A stretch of 42,248 nt of DNA. Source: CAYQTK01 sp964420375 (GTDB lineage Bacteria > RBG-13-61-14 > DATKZS01). The position numbers were made by a program, and so were the translations under genes. Below are positions 25,119-35,200 of the stretch, one piece after another; the first letter of the stretch is position 1, and every line of letters starts with the position of its first letter. The stretch lies in assembly GCA_964420375.1 (NCBI GenBank), contig CAYQTK010000009.1, positions 1-42,248 of the forward strand, in the 5' to 3' direction. Under the pieces are notes generated by a model. It was not told the origin of the DNA. It ran no database searches and saw only the letters and a program-made list of their open reading frames with translations.

Positions 25119-27521
25119 ATGAAAAAATGCGTCGCCATACTTTTAACTTCCATCGTCTGCTCGTGCGTTATGACCGGCAACCGGCATGAGAATCTGAACG
25201 GGGTCCTCCATGGACATGACCTGGAAAAACCCGTAACCATCATCTACGACAAACATGGAGTTACTCATATAAATGCTGAAAACGATGCTGATCTTCTCTA
25301 CGCGCTCGGCTACTCCATGGCACAGGACCGCTTCTTCTTGATGGACCTGCTCCGCAAGATGGGCAGGGGAAAAATGTCCGCACTCTTCGGAAGACTTCCC
25401 CATTACAAGTCATATGACCTGTTGAACGCCGACCGGCTTATGAGGTCCTTCCAGTTTTCGAAACGCGCCCGCGAAGGCGTGAACAGCATGGACCCGCTTA
25501 ATAAGAGAATGCTCATGTCCTACACCCAGGGCATAAACCGCTACCTGGAAGATGCAGGAGAAGACATTCCCGAGTACCGGGCACTGGCAATCGACCCCGA
25601 TCCCTGGACGCCCGAGGACAGCTTTATTTGCATGGACGTATTCGGCCTGTCAATGACCGCCTACAGCTTTTTCTACGAGTACTACGCGGGAAGACTGGCC
25701 CGCGAGCACGGCATGGAAGCGGCCCGCCTCTTTATTCCCGAGTACCCGGATGACGCCGCCTATGTAAATCAAGACAAGTTGAGTGGAGCAGACGTTCCCC
25801 GACTGGAGAGACTCTTTTCCGCTCTTCGGCCGCTCATGCCTTATATTAACGCTATCGGGTCCAATAACTGGGTGGTTGACGGGACAATGAGCGCGTCAGG
25901 AAAACCGATTCTCGCCAACGATCCCCACGTTCCCCACTGCTTCGTGCCCACGTTCTGGTATCACGTACATCTCCAGAGCCCCACGTTTGACGCGGCAGGG
26001 TTCGTCTTTCCGGGGATACCTCTCATGGGCGCCGGAACCAACGGTCAGGTCTCCTGGGGAATAACCAATGCCAGGTGCGACTACATTGACATCTTCGTGG
26101 AAAAGCTGAACCCCGCAGACCCGGGCCAGTACAGGTACAAAGGACAGTGGCGGGACCTTCAAAAGATCACCGAAACCATACCCGTCAAAGGGTATCCCGA
26201 TTACACCTATACCTACAGGCGCTCGGTGCACGGAGCATTGATCGAAGAAGACATGACCGGCTATCATGTGCCCGTACTCGACAATAAGGTCCTTGCCATA
26301 CATCTCATTGCAGTGGACTTCCCCAGGTTCTTCGCCGGATACATGAATATACCCCGGAGCGAAAACGCCGCTGACATGAAGAAGGCGGTAAAGGACATGG
26401 CAATGGGACCGGTGGCATGGAACACCGTCTATGCCACCACCGACGGAGACATAGGATACCTCTACTCCGGACACGCTCCCCATAGACCCGACAACCAGGG
26501 AGTGCTCCCCCGCACCGGAACCGGAAAAGCGGAATGGGGAGAATGGATACCATTTCATGAACTCCCCCATACCGAGAACCCGGCAAAGCACTTCATCGTT
26601 ACCGCCAACAACAAGATCGAACCGCCGGACTATCCCTATTACCTCTCCAGCGGATACAACATACCCTCCCGGGCCGAGAGAATCACCGAGCTTCTTGCCG
26701 GAAAGAAAGGACTTTCCGCCGAAGACATGATCAACTTCCAGATGGACGTCAAGGTCAAGTCCGCACAAGACTTTGTGCCGCTTATGATAAAAGACCTGGA
26801 AAATGCCGATAACCCGGCCGTCAACTCGTGCCGGAAAGCGCTCCGCGACTGGCAAAGACAAGGATACAAGGCAACTCTCGACTCTATCGGCACCGGCGTC
26901 TATAAACTCATCATGAAAAACATGGCGACCTCTACTTTTGAAGACGATCTCGGCGAAACGCTGGCCGGAAACATGTCCATGGCATCAATGCTAAAGCCCG
27001 CACTGTGGAAAATACTTGATTCACCGGACAGCCACTGGTTCGACATCAAGACCACGGACATGAAAGAGACCAGGCAAGACATAACCCTGATGGCGGCCAA
27101 GAAAGCCGCTGATTACCTGGACAAACAGTTTGGAGAAGACCCGGCAGCATGGAAGTGGGGTGACATGCAGACCTTCTATCTCCGTAACTTCCTGGGCTAT
27201 CTGCCCTGGAACAAGCAGGCCAGGATCGGCTCGTATCCGCTTGCCGGGACCGAAGAGACAGTAAACAACTCAACCAGCCTCTTTATTGGAGCCGATTACG
27301 GCTTCTTCGTGCTGGCAGGGCCTTCCAGCAGAATGTGCGTGGACATGGCAGACCCGCGACATCTTCATTTCAACGCCACTACCGGAAACTCGGAAAACCC
27401 CCAATCGCCGCTCTACGACAACACTACACAGGAGTGGCTGAGCGGAAAGTACGTTACACTAAGCATGGAACCGCACGAGTACAAGAAAAACAAGATAGGA
27501 AAACTGGTACTCAAACCATGA
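25119..27521 (+). CDS. Penicillin acylase family (Ntn-hydrolase) lipoprotein
   Basis: 800 aa. The N-terminus is short and hydrophobic, with Cys in ILLTSIVCSC and a following MTGNR, which suggests lipidation, although the lipobox is not canonical. The alpha region has HGVTHINAENDADLLYALGYSMAQDRFFLMDLLRK, a family hallmark. The N-terminal nucleophile is Ser248 in AIGSNNWVVDG, where autocatalytic cleavage would produce the beta subunit; downstream are LANDPHVPH and GVSWGITNARCDYIDIF-like blocks and N-rich TTGNSENPQSPLYDN near the end. The family hydrolyses amides such as acyl-homoserine lactones or beta-lactam side chains; the true substrate is unknown. It is expected in the periplasm. Confidence 0.9.
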   Translation: MKKCVAILLTSIVCSCVMTGNRHENLNGVLHGHDLEKPVTIIYDKHGVTHINAENDADLLYALGYSMAQDRFFLMDLLRKMGRGKMSALFGRLPHYKSYDLLNADRLMRSFQFSKRAREGVNSMDPLNKRMLMSYTQGINRYLEDAGEDIPEYRALAIDPDPWTPEDSFICMDVFGLSMTAYSFFYEYYAGRLAREHGMEAARLFIPEYPDDAAYVNQDKLSGADVPRLERLFSALRPLMPYINAIGSNNWVVDGTMSASGKPILANDPHVPHCFVPTFWYHVHLQSPTFDAAGFVFPGIPLMGAGTNGQVSWGITNARCDYIDIFVEKLNPADPGQYRYKGQWRDLQKITETIPVKGYPDYTYTYRRSVHGALIEEDMTGYHVPVLDNKVLAIHLIAVDFPRFFAGYMNIPRSENAADMKKAVKDMAMGPVAWNTVYATTDGDIGYLYSGHAPHRPDNQGVLPRTGTGKAEWGEWIPFHELPHTENPAKHFIVTANNKIEPPDYPYYLSSGYNIPSRAERITELLAGKKGLSAEDMINFQMDVKVKSAQDFVPLMIKDLENADNPAVNSCRKALRDWQRQGYKATLDSIGTGVYKLIMKNMATSTFEDDLGETLAGNMSMASMLKPALWKILDSPDSHWFDIKTTDMKETRQDITLMAAKKAADYLDKQFGEDPAAWKWGDMQTFYLRNFLGYLPWNKQARIGSYPLAGTEETVNNSTSLFIGADYGFFVLAGPSSRMCVDMADPRHLHFNATTGNSENPQSPLYDNTTQEWLSGKYVTLSMEPHEYKKNKIGKLVLKP

Positions 27522-27533
27522 GCAAAGGAACTA

Positions 27534-28322
27534 TTATTCGGAAGGGGGTCTAACCGTCAGGTCCAACAGCCAGGAGTCGCCCTTGCCGGGAAACGCCCTT
27601 GACATGGCAAGAGCAAGGTAGGAACGCGAAAGCATGACCGACTCCTTGATGCCGAAACCTTGCACCAGACGGGCAACCAGGGCGGATGCAAGCGCACAGC
27701 CCGTGCCGTGGAACTCGCGTTCATAAAGCCGGTTCGTATAAGAGGTAAACTCTCCTTTGTAAAAAAGAAGATCGAATGAGTCGCCCCTCATGTGCCCTCC
27801 CTTTATAAGACAAGCATCAGCGCCTGCAGACACCAGCATACGCGCCGCTTTCTTCAGCGAATCTATGTCTTTCATCTCCATGCCGGTCAAGGCTTGCGCT
27901 TCGGCAAGGTTGGGAGTTACAAGCGTTGCCAGCGGAACAAGAGAATCACGAAAGATGGAGACAGCTTCAGAATCCAGAAGCCGGGCGCCCGAGGTCGAGA
28001 CCAGTACCGGGTCAATGACAACTATGGGCCGGGGATCGAGTACTTCAATAAATTTGATGACAGCCTTGACGTGCTCCGCTGTAGCAAGTGCGCCTGTTTT
28101 GATTCCATCAAGCTTACGGTCCGCTCGGATGATATCCAGGATACGTGAAAACTCGCCATGATGAATGTTTAGAACAGCGTGAACGATCGCCGAGTCCTGA
28201 AGGGTAAGCGCGGTCATGGCGGTGACAGCGTTCACATGATGGGCGGTTAACACCTTGATATCCGCTTCAATACCGGCTCCTCCACTGGGGTCGGATGCTG
28301 CAATGACTAGAACATTCTTCAT
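27534..28322 (-). CDS. thiD: Hydroxymethylpyrimidine/phosphomethylpyrimidine kinase
   Basis: 262 aa. Ribokinase-like fold: ASDPSGGAGIEADIKVLTAHHVNAVTAMTALTLQ at the start, VIDPVLVSTSGARLLD in the middle, LIKGGH and the anion-hole/catalytic HGTGCALASALVARLV near the end. ThiD phosphorylates HMP twice for thiamine pyrophosphate synthesis. No other thiamine gene is nearby, and no TPP riboswitch was recognised in the short upstream region. The stop converges on the acylase gene with 12 bp between. No clear SD is visible. Confidence 0.94.
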   Translation of the reverse strand: MKNVLVIAASDPSGGAGIEADIKVLTAHHVNAVTAMTALTLQDSAIVHAVLNIHHGEFSRILDIIRADRKLDGIKTGALATAEHVKAVIKFIEVLDPRPIVVIDPVLVSTSGARLLDSEAVSIFRDSLVPLATLVTPNLAEAQALTGMEMKDIDSLKKAARMLVSAGADACLIKGGHMRGDSFDLLFYKGEFTSYTNRLYEREFHGTGCALASALVARLVQGFGIKESVMLSRSYLALAMSRAFPGKGDSWLLDLTVRPPSE

Positions 28323-28351
28323 TCATGTAAATAATATATCATCCTCGCTTC

Positions 28352-28381
28352 AATAAAAAGCGGGACCTGGGAAGGTCCCGC
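28352..28381 (-). terminator. Intrinsic terminator of the Cys-rich lipoprotein gene
   Basis: Perfect 9-bp stem GCGGGACCT/AGGTCCCGC (28360-28368 and 28373-28381), 4-base loop, followed on the minus strand by TTTTTATT. Confidence 0.8.
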
Positions 28382-28401
28382 CGATGCTGGAACACCAAGC
28401 A

Positions 28402-28434
28402 GCGCCCCGGACCTGGGGGGAAGGTCCGGGGCGC
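28402..28434. terminator. Second strong hairpin beside the terminator
   Basis: Perfect 13-bp stem GCGCCCCGGACCT/AGGTCCGGGGCGC with a 7-base loop, 21 bp from the other hairpin. Both contain GGACCT/AGGTCC, so they could also pair with each other. It has no U-tract and may stabilise the mRNA 3' end or assist termination. Confidence 0.55.
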
Positions 28435-28455
28435 CCACCTGTTGTGCCGGAAGCG

Positions 28456-29040
28456 TCAGTAAACGTAAAGTCCGTCGTAGAAATAATCCAGGGTCACGTT
28501 CGAGCAGGTGCATTCCTCCCCCAGGTAAACGTCCACGTCGTACTCCATGTAACAGGCACTGCCGTAGAGGTCCAGGCAGGTATAGAACTCGTCAAGCGCG
28601 GTGTCCAGAACAGGGTTTATGTCACGGCCGCTGATGACCTCGCCGGGATATATGTCCATGTAAAGTACGTCCTCGCAACCGTAGTAGTCGCAAAGGGTGA
28701 CCCACACGCTGGTGGTGTAGTTGCCCCAGTTGGTCACCGTGTAGTTGAACTGGAGGTCTACCAGGTTGTAGTCGTAATCGCCGGTAAGGATCAACGTGTC
28801 CCACGAGTGGTCCTCTTCGCACCATGAACAGTCAGTACAACCGCCGCAGCCGCAGTTGTCGCCCACCGACAAAGTGTTGAAATCCTGCCCCAACATGTGC
28901 CATTCTTCCACCGGAAAGCTTCCGCCGCCCGACCTGCAACAAGTATCGTCATCGCTGTCCTCCACCGAAAGACATCCCGACATAAAACCTAAAGCCACCA
29001 CAATAACCGCCATAAACATAATATTTACAAACCGTTTCAT
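28456..29040 (-). CDS. Cysteine-rich lipoprotein of unknown function
   Basis: 194 aa from the ATG at 29040, which has AGGAGGGG upstream and starts a lipoprotein signal (MKRFVNIMF..., lipobox GFMSGC). An open extension to 29121 lacks this support. The mature part is acidic and contains 14 Cys in total, including adjacent CC, the cluster NCGCGGCTDCSWC, LCDYYGC and EECTC. The second half has a beta-sandwich-like strand pattern (LQFNYTVTNWGNYTTSVWVTLCDYY) of the kind seen in adhesion domains. Disulfide bonding or metal binding would suit a periplasmic or surface position. Not recognised as a family. Two hairpins follow its stop. Confidence 0.75.
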   Translation of the reverse strand: MKRFVNIMFMAVIVVALGFMSGCLSVEDSDDDTCCRSGGGSFPVEEWHMLGQDFNTLSVGDNCGCGGCTDCSWCEEDHSWDTLILTGDYDYNLVDLQFNYTVTNWGNYTTSVWVTLCDYYGCEDVLYMDIYPGEVISGRDINPVLDTALDEFYTCLDLYGSACYMEYDVDVYLGEECTCSNVTLDYFYDGLYVY

Positions 29041-29307
29041 GACTCTGCCCCTCCTTTGTTCTCCCCCCGGGGAAAGGACATTTAATTTTGAAAGTATTGT
29101 TTGTTTTTTCCTGGTTTCCATCTCTTACCTTCTTAGCTTTCTTGTTAAGCAAGCGATATGCCAAACTCGTCCTTAAATGCTTCTTTGTGTAAGTATCTGA
29201 TATTCAAGATTTTTTATTAAAGCGACACGGAAAGAAATGAAAAAGCCCGGCTCTCGAATATTGCTTTACCAGGACAGCATTCAAAAATTGTCCATAAATT
29301 CAAAGGG

Positions 29308-29529
29308 TTAACTTCCGCAAGAATAAGCGGCACAAAAGGAAGGTTGCTTTCCGGACGGCCCACAGGGAACATCTTCAAAAACGCTTTCCTCATGAAGATG
29401 GCCCATGCCCATTACGATCCCGGCTTTGTAGTCCAACAGGTCGTCCACACAGGTTTGAGGATAGTGGCAGACCTCACCGGAGTAACCGACAACCTCTGTA
29501 CACAGCTCAGGTGGTGTTTGTCGCTCGCA
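29308..29529 (-). pseudogene. Possible gene remnant, no start codon
   Basis: An open minus-strand frame of 73 codons lies between in-frame stops at 29530-29532 and 29308-29310. It has a protein-like composition (CVDDLLDYKAGIVMGMGHLH, then EDVPCGPSGKQPSFC) and recurring Cys. It has no suitable start or SD near its beginning, so it could be the C-terminal relic of a gene. Family not recognised. The rest of 29041-29607 shows nothing else. Confidence 0.3.
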
Positions 29530-29607
29530 TTATTAAGATGCTTCCATAGGTGCCGGGGTTTATAAAAGGCCGGGGTTCCCCATGCGCCGATTAACTGTCG
29601 GATCTCA

Positions 29608-30087
29608 TTATACCAGCTTGAGGCATAGCTCGGCAACCCTTTTGCCCAGCTTGCGGCCGTTCTCTGCGGTGGATTCGTCCGGCGGTCCGGAGCAGGCGGT
29701 CCCGTAGTGTCCGGTGGCGTCCATGGGGTCCCCGGCGATTATCATGCCGTAGATCAGCAGGCATTGGATGATGGACATCATGGTGGTTTCCTTGCCCCCG
29801 GTAGGGTCTCCGGAAGTTGCAAAGGTCGCTCCTACCTTTCCTTCCATCTTCCGGCGGGTGGATATGAAATCGTCGAACACGCGTTTAAGCTCAGTAGCCA
29901 TAACACCGAAGTAAACCGGCGAGCCGGCGATAACTCCCGCGGAGTTTACAAACTCTTCTTTGGTGACCTCCTCAGTGCTCCGGAGCAATGTGTCAACACC
30001 GGATACGGAATCAACACCCGCTGCTATCTCTTCGGCAAGCTTTTTGGTGTTGCCTCCCTTGGAATAATAAAGAACCAGTACCTGCAT
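29608..30087 (-). CDS. Flavodoxin-like / NAD(P)H:quinone oxidoreductase-type flavoprotein
   Basis: 159 aa. FMN phosphate-binding loop YYSKGGNTKKLA near residues 8-19, then GVIAGSPVYFGVMATELKRVFDDF and TFATSGDPTGGKETTMMSI, followed by GTACSGPPDESTAENGRKLGKRVAEL, matching WrbA/flavodoxin-type folds. It probably binds FMN non-covalently and shuttles electrons to quinones or partners. Length is in the flavodoxin range, shorter than WrbA. SD AGGAGGAG precedes the ATG. No redox partner gene is adjacent. Confidence 0.87.
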   Translation of the reverse strand: MQVLVLYYSKGGNTKKLAEEIAAGVDSVSGVDTLLRSTEEVTKEEFVNSAGVIAGSPVYFGVMATELKRVFDDFISTRRKMEGKVGATFATSGDPTGGKETTMMSIIQCLLIYGMIIAGDPMDATGHYGTACSGPPDESTAENGRKLGKRVAELCLKLV

Positions 30088-30486
30088 GACTCTCCTCCTT
30101 TTTAAGCTATTATGGTGCTTTTATTCGCGTGGTTTGTCAACTGTTCCCGCAGTGAAGTTCCCCCAATTTTCTCCGCTCGTCCTTATTCGCATTTGATCGG
30201 CGTGCGCAACCAACGAAGAACCCGGCCGTGAAACAGCCTGATCGGTAGCGTTCGCGCAAAGCCTGAAACATTCCCTTCGCCTTTGCGTGAGATAATTCGA
30301 CGCCGGGAAAACCCCGCGGCGCCGGCGAGTAAACCACTGAATGCAACGGCGCCCCACTTTACTCCTCGGCAAGCCTATGCGCCGCTTTTTTTCACGCAAG
30401 GTGCATCCAGAATTCACTGTGGGGAAACGTGGCTTGAAATCGCATCTCCCGCGGGTTAAGTTTTGAAGACACAAAAGGAGGCTCTC
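30088..30486. other. Gap without recognisable gene
   Basis: About 400 bp between divergent genes. Open frames here lack SDs and protein-like sequence. No repeat family member or clear promoter was recognised. The SD of the next gene (AGGAGG, 30478-30483 region) is at its end. Confidence 0.5.
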
Positions 30487-31644
30487 ATGCGTCGCCGCGA
30501 TTTTATGAACGTTTTCATAGGCGCGCCGGGGTTGGCTGCGTCGCTTAAAGCGCCTGCCGCCGGGTGCAGGCTCGAGTTTCGACCGGAACGACTTGCGGAA
30601 AATCCCGTGATCAAGCCGGGAATGGACCCGCGCCTCGAGGCCGAGGCCCGCAAGTACGGTTACGTGAATATTAACGGCCCTTCCCTCATCCGCGTGCCTT
30701 CCTGGATAAAGGACCCGTTAGGAAAATACTACCTTTACTTCGCGCATCACAAGGGCGAATACATCCGGATGGCTTATGCCGATGATCTTGCCGGTCCCTG
30801 GAAGATTTACGGGCCCGGCACGCTGCAACTTGAAGAATCGGGCTTTCCAACCGAACCTGCCGGGCCGGGCAGCATGTTCGATGCTGCTGCAAGCGTACTC
30901 GATAAGTATCCTCCAAAAGTGGCATGGGCTATAATCAGGGTCGGCTTGGCTGCGAGGCTGGCGGCTTCAGACAGGGAAGCGGAAGGCAAGGGCGGCTCCA
31001 AGGAGACAAGACCGCACATTGCCAGTCCGGACGTGATCGTGGACCATGACCGAAAACAAATCCGGATGTACTATCACGGCATGTTGGCTGACTCGAACCA
31101 GATGAGCAGGGTGGCGTTGTCGGATGACGGCATCAACTTCCGGGCCAGGCCCGAACTCCTCACCAGCCCCTATCTGCGCGTCTTCCCTTTTCGGGGAATG
31201 TACTACGGCCTGTCCATGCCCGGCCTGTTCTGCCGGTCACGAGACGGTCTCGAGGGCTTTGAGATCAGGCCCGGCTTGGTCTTCGGGGTTAACATGCGCC
31301 ACTGCGGGCTTTTGCTTTGCGGCTCAACCCTTTACGTGTTCCGGTCCCGGGTGGGGGACGCGCCCGAACGCATCCTTTGTTCAACAGTGGATTTAAGCTC
31401 CTCCGAATGGAATGACTGGAAGGCTACCGGAGAGCGCGAGGTAATGCGTCCCCGGAAGAGCTGGGAAGGCGCCGGCCTTCCGGTAGCCCCTTCGCAAAGA
31501 GGCGAGGTCACCCGGCCTGAAAACCAGCTCCGCGACCCCGCCATATTCGAAGAGAAAGGAAAAATCTACCTGCTCTATGCCTGCGCAGGCGAACACGGCA
31601 TCGCCATCGCAAGGCTTCATGAAAAAGAGGTTTGCAAAGGCTGA
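30487..31644 (+). CDS. Tat-exported five-bladed beta-propeller, glycosidase-like
   Basis: 385 aa from the ATG at 30487, just after AGGAGG. It begins MRRRDFMNVF, a twin-arginine-like motif followed by a moderately hydrophobic stretch. The mature part has propeller-type repeats: SLIRVPSWIKDPLGKYYLYF then EYIRMAYADDLAGPWKIY, IASPDVIVDHDRKQIRMYYHG, and DPAIFEEKGKIYLLYAC, the pattern of GH32/43/62/130-like five-bladed propellers. Acid residues in the blades could be catalytic, but I cannot assign the triad. The substrate is probably a polysaccharide. The cytoplasmic cofactor normally required for Tat export is not evident, so the signal may simply be general. Confidence 0.75.
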   Translation: MRRRDFMNVFIGAPGLAASLKAPAAGCRLEFRPERLAENPVIKPGMDPRLEAEARKYGYVNINGPSLIRVPSWIKDPLGKYYLYFAHHKGEYIRMAYADDLAGPWKIYGPGTLQLEESGFPTEPAGPGSMFDAAASVLDKYPPKVAWAIIRVGLAARLAASDREAEGKGGSKETRPHIASPDVIVDHDRKQIRMYYHGMLADSNQMSRVALSDDGINFRARPELLTSPYLRVFPFRGMYYGLSMPGLFCRSRDGLEGFEIRPGLVFGVNMRHCGLLLCGSTLYVFRSRVGDAPERILCSTVDLSSSEWNDWKATGEREVMRPRKSWEGAGLPVAPSQRGEVTRPENQLRDPAIFEEKGKIYLLYACAGEHGIAIARLHEKEVCKG

Positions 31645-31688
31645 AGATACCTTCTTTATGTAGTGTCCGTTGCGAAACAGAGGTTTAA

Positions 31689-31757
31689 TTGGTTCATCCG
31701 GTTTGTTGGTACCTGAATAAAAACAGGCGGTTACCGCTTTGTCGGCTGCCGGCGGGG
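31689..31757. repeat. Family C dispersed repeat, copy 2 (partial)
   Basis: Nearly matches the reverse complement of 42015-42083, sharing GGTTCATCCGGTTT, TTGGTACCT and GCTGCCGGCGGG. A preceding block at 31661-31688 matches the inverse of 23964-23990. It ends without the GCCGGAACC half of the family. Confidence 0.65.
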
Positions 31758-31872
31758 AGCTTGACCCTCTCATGCTTAGCGGCTATGGTATTAATGCCGG
31801 CATGGAGGAGAGGGCAACTTATTGATTTATGCAGAAATAATGGCACCGGAGGAAGCGCTGGAGCGAATTTAT

Positions 31873-32070
31873 GTCGCGACTAAAGTCGCTCGCACGTATC
31901 ACTGGAAATCGCGACTAAAATCGCTCGCACGTATCACTGGAAATCGCGACTAAAGTCGCTCGCACGTATCACTGGAAATCGCGACTGAAGTCGCTCGCAC
32001 GTATCACTGGAAATCGCGACTAAAGTCGCTCGCACGTATCACCGGAAATCGCGACTGAAGTCGCTCGCAC
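31873..32070. repeat. 35-bp tandem array (family B)
   Basis: Five consecutive 35-bp units start at 31896, 31931, 31966, 32001 and 32036, preceded by a 23-bp partial unit. Each consists of GTATCACTGGAAATCGCGAC plus TAAAGTCGCTCGCAC, with only single-base changes (TAAA/TGAA, ACTGG/ACCGG). Each unit contains the palindrome GCGACT-2-AGTCGC. There are no unique spacers and no cas genes. The tail at 32071-32110 matches the family B core (CTTGTAAGCGACGAAA). Confidence 0.9.
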
Positions 32071-32184
32071 GAGGAAGATCGGTCTTGTAAGCGACGAAAT
32101 TCGCAACAAGCACTATGTAATATCGGCCAAGGTGACGTGGTCTTTGCTTGCTTTCCCTGCACCGAGTAGGACCTTGGATACGGT

Positions 32185-32225
32185 TTGCCTTCCGATGCAA
32201 TACAGGATATACTCTACATGTAGAG
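32185..32225 (+). promoter_or_regulatory. Putative promoter with overlapping palindromic operator
   Basis: TTGCCT (32185-32190), 17-bp spacer, TATACT (32208-32213). The perfect 14-bp palindrome CTCTACATGTAGAG (32212-32225) overlaps the -10 and the expected start, the placement of a repressor site. It is 53 bp ahead of the HEAT-repeat gene. Confidence 0.5.
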
Positions 32226-32277
32226 GGCTTGAACTGACGGCTTAAGAAAAGCTCCTGGTACGATTCTGCGGGCGCGG

Positions 32278-35200
32278 ATGCTTTCTATGGATAAGCCAGA
32301 TAAAACCATCAAGCTGAATTACCCGAATGAAGCCAGGTTTTTAAAGGACTACAGCTTTATCCGCAAGGGCAAGCTGGCAGTGCCCATGGCCGATCCGCCG
32401 GAGAAAGGCCGGTTAGTCTCCCTCCAGATCAACGTACCCCGCCTTGACCGGTGCTTCAGCTTTCAGGCTGTTGTAGAAAAATCCGTGGGCGGCGAAGCAG
32501 CTAAAAAGAGTGGCAAGAAACCGGGCATTATAGTGGCTTTTACTGAAGAGTCCAAAAGGGAAGCTGTCGGGCTTGAACAGGAACTCGTCAAGATAGAATC
32601 ATATCACCAGGCTCTTCTTGCCGAAGCCGGCGACAAAGAAGGGAACGGAAGAGAACACGAACCCGCGGAAACACAAAACAAGACAAAGGCAGAGCCGCCT
32701 CCCCCGCCGGAACCTCCGCCCGCAGCCGGGCGAAAGAAAAAGACGCCTGACCACAATAAACAAAAGCAGGAGCCTCGAAAGGATGTAGCTGTTACAACTC
32801 CGCCTCCAAAAACGCCGGTTCAAAGCGACTCTGCGCTGTCCTCTTCCACTTCGAATGCCGCGCCCGGCAAGGCCCCTACAAGCCGCGCAGCTTCCCGGCA
32901 AGAGGAACAAGAAGAGGCAGTCCCCGTTCCTGCAGAACCTGCTTACGAACTCGACGAACCGACGATTGAAGAAGAGCGGCAAGTTAACAGGGTTGTTTTA
33001 ACGCCCACAAAAACTGTAAAAGAAAGCCCGCCTCCGGCTCAGAATTCCGAGGAGCCCGAACCTTTGGAAGAGGCTATAGAAGAGAAAAAGCAAGGCAAAG
33101 ATACTGAGGCAGAGAAGAAAACGGGCGCGAAAAAACCGGTTACTCCCCGTCCCCATCGGGCCAAGGCAGCAAAAGTGAAGAAAAAGCCCGCTACTACCGG
33201 CTCCGCCATCGAGCTGGAGTGGATCCGGGACATCATCAACCAGTCGGAGGCTGAGGAGGAGGAAGAAGAAAAGCCGGTCTATGAAGCCGCTCCTCCACCG
33301 GAGAAGAAACAACTGACCTCGGAAGAACGCGCCCGGGTTCAGCCGGCAGGTGATTTTATCATGGACTTGACCAAGGCCATGCAGCGTTCCGGCTACTACT
33401 CTTCTGACCACCCGGAGAGCAAGGGGGCCAAGCACGGTCTTTACGACGAACTCCAGAAAGCCCTGGAAGAGCGGTCGGAGCTGATGATCACCAACCAGGA
33501 AACGCGGGAGAAGACCGATATCCTGATTACCGGCATCCTGGACGAGCCGGTGAGCATCAGGACCGTGGTGGGAGCGGGCATGGCGGAGATGTTCGTGCCG
33601 CGTCTGCGGGAGTACTTCAACCGCAAGGGTCTGGTCAGCTTCGCCTTGAAAAAGGAGATTACGCAGGAGCACTTCAGCACCTTTATAGATATCATGAGCG
33701 ATCCCCAGGTGGACCAGGGCTCCGAAGGAGGGGTAGGGGACCTTTTGACCAATGCCCTGGTTGAAAACGGCATTACCGAGATATCCACGGTCTTCATGGA
33801 CGACATGCTGGTCCTGGAGGAAAAGTTTCCGTGGCGGGTCGAGATGGCCATCCAGCGGCTTGCCAAGGACCTGAAAGTACTTCCCATGTTCAAGGAGAAG
33901 AGCGAACAGGAACTTCGGAACATGAAGTACCAGACGGTCATGGACATCATCCGGCCGGTCCTGCATCCCGAGTTTTTAAAGGACATCCTTATAAACACTT
34001 ATATTATCTCCCGCCACGTGAAGACTCTTGACCTCAAAGAGCTGGAAGCACTTATAATAGAGACCTTTCCCGCCAAGATCATCCTTCCCACCGCAAGCTA
34101 CGTACTCGAAGAGATGAAAAGACTCCAGGAAAAGCTCGAAGAGCACCCCGACTCCCAGGTTCTTACCGTCCGCATAAAAAGCGTCAAGCGAATTTTGAAG
34201 AATATCTCCCGCAGGGTGGTCATGGAGGAGATCAAGGGTGCCGGAACGTTTTTGGAAGAGCTTTATTTCAACAATATACTTGCCATGGAAGAGCTGCCGG
34301 CCGAGGTCCGCGCCCGGGTCAACACGTTGAAACTGGCCGAATCGGTAAAGGCTGCCGCGGACGATTATGCGGGGTCCATAACTTCCACCACGGATGCAGA
34401 CGAGGCTTACGTGCTCCTGGAATGTTTTAAAAGGGTATCGCCGGTTTTCATCGAACGGGGTTTCTGGCAGGAGCTTCTAACTATTGTCAAGGGAGTAAAC
34501 AAGGCAGCGGGCTCGTCCCGGCTCTTCCAGGGCGGCGAAGGCCTTCCCGCTATGCCTTTAATCTATATCTTCAGCGAGATGGTAAGGGAGCTGGCAGCGG
34601 CGTACATGGAAGCGGACAAAGATAACCGTCCTGTTCTGGATGAGATAGTGTCCTACCTGGGCCCTACCGGCGTGTCCGTCATGGGAGAAGTGCTGCTTCG
34701 TTCCGAAGACCGGGGGGTGCGCAAGACCGCTGTTGAATCATTGGTCAGGATGAAAGAGAAGTCCCTGCAATGGGTGCGGAGTGTACTCGACGACTCGGCC
34801 CAGCCGTGGTACCTGCAAAGGAACGCCGTTCTCATCTTGAGCCGCATCGGGCAGGCAGACGAGGACAAGAAGCGGGCCAGAATGTTTTTGACCCATTCCC
34901 GGCCTCGTCTCCGTGAAGAAGCCCTTTCCACGGTGTTGCGACTGGAAGGCAGGGCCGCGGAAAGAGCGGTGTTTAACGCTCTGGACGACAAGGACAGGAA
35001 GGTACAGGGAAGGGCGGCTTCGAGCCTCACCGTCCTGCAGCCGCTTTCCGACTCCGCGGTAGAAGAGATTTTAAAACGTCTCCGGGGCCAGTTGCCCAAG
35101 GACAAAGAGCAGGCAAAAGAAGAGGCCAAGAAAATGGCCCCTCTGATCCGTGCGTTGGCTAACCTTACCGACCTGCCTCGCTTCGACGAGATCGAAGACT

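Noticed and set aside
31393..31773. Minus-strand ORF sharing residues with the 41805 frame
   Set aside because: Overlaps the beta-propeller gene and repeat family C; shared residues come from the repeat.
31873..32070. CRISPR array
   Set aside because: Repeats are contiguous with no unique spacers; no cas gene nearby.
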